Below, piece after piece: positions 4,422-5,685 of a stretch of 5,685 bases of DNA. Source of the DNA: Candidatus Gastranaerophilales bacterium. Its GTDB lineage: Bacteria; Cyanobacteriota; Vampirovibrionia; Gastranaerophilales; Gastranaerophilaceae. Location of the stretch: the NCBI GenBank assembly GCA_944326495.1, contig CALVEE010000219.1, positions 1-5,685 on the forward strand, read 5' to 3'. Position 1 is the stretch's first letter. The number at the start of each line of letters is the position of its first letter. Position numbers and translations under genes: made by a program. The notes beneath the pieces are model-generated. The model saw nothing but the letters and a program-made list of their open reading frames with translations. It was not told the DNA's origin and did no database searches.

Positions 4422-5198
4422 TGAAAAACTATCATTTTCAACTTTCTTCGGCCTCGTAAAATAATCCATAATCATACTTGCAGCACCTACTGCAAGTCCT
4501 GTTGCTGTTGCACGTCCTGCGTAGGTTAAGAGGGCTTTTGCGTAAAGTTTTTTCATATTCTTAATTAATGGCTCCGCAAGTCCTGTTTTTCTTGCAAGCT
4601 TAATCCCTTTATAGCTTGCCATTCCTTCTTCCAGTACAGTCGGAAGCCAGCAGGCAAACGCAATTTTTCCGCAGTTATCTTTAATATGATCCATTGCATC
4701 TTTTGGAGCTTCTTTAGGTTTAGAGCGTGAGAACAATGCGACATACCCCATCAATGCTGCCATAACATAGCCGGGATAACGGAGTTTGCTAAGGATTTTG
4801 CCGAATTTGCCTTTTAAATCATTCATAGCATGACCGGCTTCGTGAAACCCAGCGATTGAGATTTTATCAGTGTTTATTGTAATAGTTTTTCTAGCCGGTG
4901 TATAGAAGGCATTTTGACCGCAGGCAACATCTGACATGTCGCGGAAATATTGAGCCGGAATAATTCGAACTCCTTTTTTATCCAACCCTGAAATTTGTAT
5001 AGATTTTTCAAATGCGTCTTTGTAGAGGTAATTTTGGCTGTGTTCTTTTACAAGCTGTTTATTAAAAGGCCTTGCAAAAGCAGGAAGAGTCCCCATTATG
5101 GCAGAGGATGCCGCGCTTGCCAGTATAAAGCCGGTACTGCCGGCATTAGGGTCTTTTGGGATATATTCATTACCGTTATAATAAAATGAATTTACCAT
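4410..5198 (-). CDS. Membrane-associated zincin-like putative metalloprotease
   Basis: HEAGH at 119-123 within GFHEAGHAMNDL is a zinc-binding HExxH motif. LEEGMASYKG (189-198) resembles the ExGxAxY segment that gives the third zinc ligand in gluzincin-type peptidases, so Glu191 is a likely ligand 68 residues after His123. Hydrophobic stretches at about 22-41, 142-157, 176-188 and 221-246 suggest several membrane contacts, with HExxH between the first two. Residues 76-112 (GVRIIPAQYF to ITINTDKIS) resemble the strand region that precedes the active-site helix in zincins. I cannot name a family, and a protein that has the motif without protease activity is possible. The ATG at 5198 has only a weak ribosome site (AGAAGTG). 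The gene diverges from the radical SAM gene and overlaps the opposing gene by 12 bp at its 3' end. Confidence 0.7.
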   Translation of the reverse strand: MVNSFYYNGNEYIPKDPNAGSTGFILASAASSAIMGTLPAFARPFNKQLVKEHSQNYLYKDAFEKSIQISGLDKKGVRIIPAQYFRDMSDVACGQNAFYTPARKTITINTDKISIAGFHEAGHAMNDLKGKFGKILSKLRYPGYVMAALMGYVALFSRSKPKEAPKDAMDHIKDNCGKIAFACWLPTVLEEGMASYKGIKLARKTGLAEPLIKNMKKLYAKALLTYAGRATATGLAVGAASMIMDYFTRPKKVENDSFSLFG

Positions 5199-5234
5199 TT
5201 GTGCACACTTCTACCAATAAAACTTCACTTATTT

Positions 5235-5240
5235 ATTATA
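5235..5240 (-). promoter_or_regulatory. -10 element for the putative metalloprotease gene
   Basis: A perfect TATAAT on the minus strand lies 36 bases before the ATG at 5198, predicting a leader of about 30 nt. No good -35 hexamer is found 16-18 bp upstream. Its outer two bases are part of the palindrome at 5239-5252. Confidence 0.4.
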
Positions 5241-5252
5241 AAACCGGTTTTA
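5239..5252. promoter_or_regulatory. Perfect 14-bp palindrome, candidate operator
   Basis: TAAAACCGGTTTTA is fully self-complementary and is the only G+C-containing core in an AT-rich spacer. It abuts the -10 of the minus-strand gene and lies upstream of the -35 of the plus-strand gene, a normal place for a dimeric regulator. A-rich arms around a central CG step are typical of LacI/GalR-family operators; that assignment is inference. Confidence 0.45.
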
Positions 5253-5260
5253 AGAAAAAA

Positions 5261-5290
5261 TTGCTAAATTGTTACAGTTTGTTATATTAT
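5261..5290 (+). promoter_or_regulatory. Promoter of the radical SAM gene
   Basis: TTGCTA (5261-5266) is followed by TATATT (5283-5288, 16-bp spacer) or TATTAT (5285-5290, 18-bp spacer). Either places the transcription start at about 5295-5297, on or beside the ATG, implying a leaderless message. No Shine-Dalgarno is present, which agrees with that reading. Confidence 0.45.
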
Positions 5291-5296
5291 AAACTT

Positions 5297-5685
5297 ATGA
5301 ATTGTTTTTTCAGAGATCAGCAGGAAGCTTTATTCAATGCGACAAAACCCTATCAGTATGTAGGCGGGGAGTTTTTATCTTATAACAAAGATTTTGACTC
5401 GGCAAAAGTAAGGTTTGCATTTGTTTTTCCGGATAAATACGAGATTGGTATAAGCAATTTAGGCGTAAGAATAATTTATGACAGGGTAAATGTTCAAGAT
5501 GGTTACATGGCTGATAGAGCTTATGCTCCGGAACCTGATTTTAAGCCGGAATTCCTGTACGGGGTTGAGTCTAAAAGAGCTCTTAAAGATTTTGACGGTA
5601 TCGGGTTTTCGCTTCAATATGAGCTTTCATATCCTACTGTATTAAAAATGCTTGAAATGTCCGGGATAAGCGTAAGAAACGATGA
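5297..5685 (+). CDS. Radical SAM family protein, TIGR03960-type (N-terminal part, runs off window)
   Basis: The first 129 residues are present and the frame is open to the window edge. They match the N-terminal, B12-binding-like region of the uncharacterised radical SAM family TIGR03960: PYQYVGGE (18-25), FPDKYEIGISNLG (44-56), ADRAYAPEPD (72-81) and FDGIGFSLQYELSYPTVL (99-116). The radical SAM CxxxCxxC cluster motif would lie downstream, outside the window, so the iron-sulfur site is not seen. The family's reaction is unknown to me; from memory its genes often sit near ribonuclease G and rplU in bacteria, including cyanobacteria, which hints at an RNA or ribosome role. The ATG at 5297 is chosen because it is the first in-frame ATG and the family motifs start soon after. 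There is no Shine-Dalgarno upstream. Confidence 0.85.
   Translation, partial: MNCFFRDQQEALFNATKPYQYVGGEFLSYNKDFDSAKVRFAFVFPDKYEIGISNLGVRIIYDRVNVQDGYMADRAYAPEPDFKPEFLYGVESKRALKDFDGIGFSLQYELSYPTVLKMLEMSGISVRND

Noticed and set aside
4422..4440. TGAAAA/TTTTCA stem as a terminator for the plus-strand gene
   Set aside because: Only six AT-rich pairs, no proper T-run after it, and it lies within the opposing coding sequence.
4995..5189. Plus-strand open frame opposite the N-terminus of the putative metalloprotease
   Set aside because: Shadow of the opposite strand; the sense frame has HEAGH and a -10 element.
1..5685. CRISPR array, tRNA, rRNA, transposase, toxin-antitoxin or phage module
   Set aside because: No regularly spaced repeats, cloverleaf-like segment, transposase motif or phage gene was seen on either strand by eye.

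Overview
The window is AT-rich bacterial DNA with close gene packing. It most resembles a host-associated, low-GC lineage such as gut Melainabacteria (Vampirovibrionia/Gastranaerophilales). This is an inference from base composition, the style of the hypothetical proteins and the cyanobacteria-like radical SAM family at the right end. No rRNA or marker gene is present, so the placement is tentative.

Layout. Positions 1-412 hold no convincing gene. They contain two GC-rich patches, one with a strong hairpin, in otherwise AT-rich DNA. Positions 413-3354 form one minus-strand gene row, read right to left: nanE (N-acetylmannosamine-6-phosphate 2-epimerase), a 64-residue small protein, a ROK-family sugar kinase (probable NanK), a 71-residue small protein, and a UbiA-family membrane prenyltransferase. 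The first four overlap end to end (17, 23 and 8 nt). The last three of those four each have a Shine-Dalgarno sequence placed inside the preceding gene. UbiA follows after 32 nt. At 3438-4421 a divergent plus-strand gene encodes a membrane-anchored or exported protein of unknown function. It overlaps tail to tail by 12 bp with a minus-strand gene (4410-5198) for a membrane protein with an HEAGH zinc-protease motif. At 5297 a plus-strand gene of the TIGR03960-type radical SAM family begins and runs off the window.

How the genes may work together. The kinase and epimerase together would turn ManNAc into ManNAc-6-P and then GlcNAc-6-P, the middle steps of sialic-acid/amino-sugar use. The sialic-acid lyase, transporter, deacetylase and deaminase are not in view. 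The UbiA-type enzyme and the two small proteins are not standard members of that pathway and are the most interesting part of the window.

Control. Both divergent intergenic regions (83 and 98 bp) carry good promoter matches and a perfect inverted repeat lying on or between the opposing promoters. Three genes without a Shine-Dalgarno sequence (nanE, the UbiA gene and the radical SAM gene) have a -10-like hexamer 6-11 nt before the ATG, which suggests leaderless or near-leaderless transcripts.
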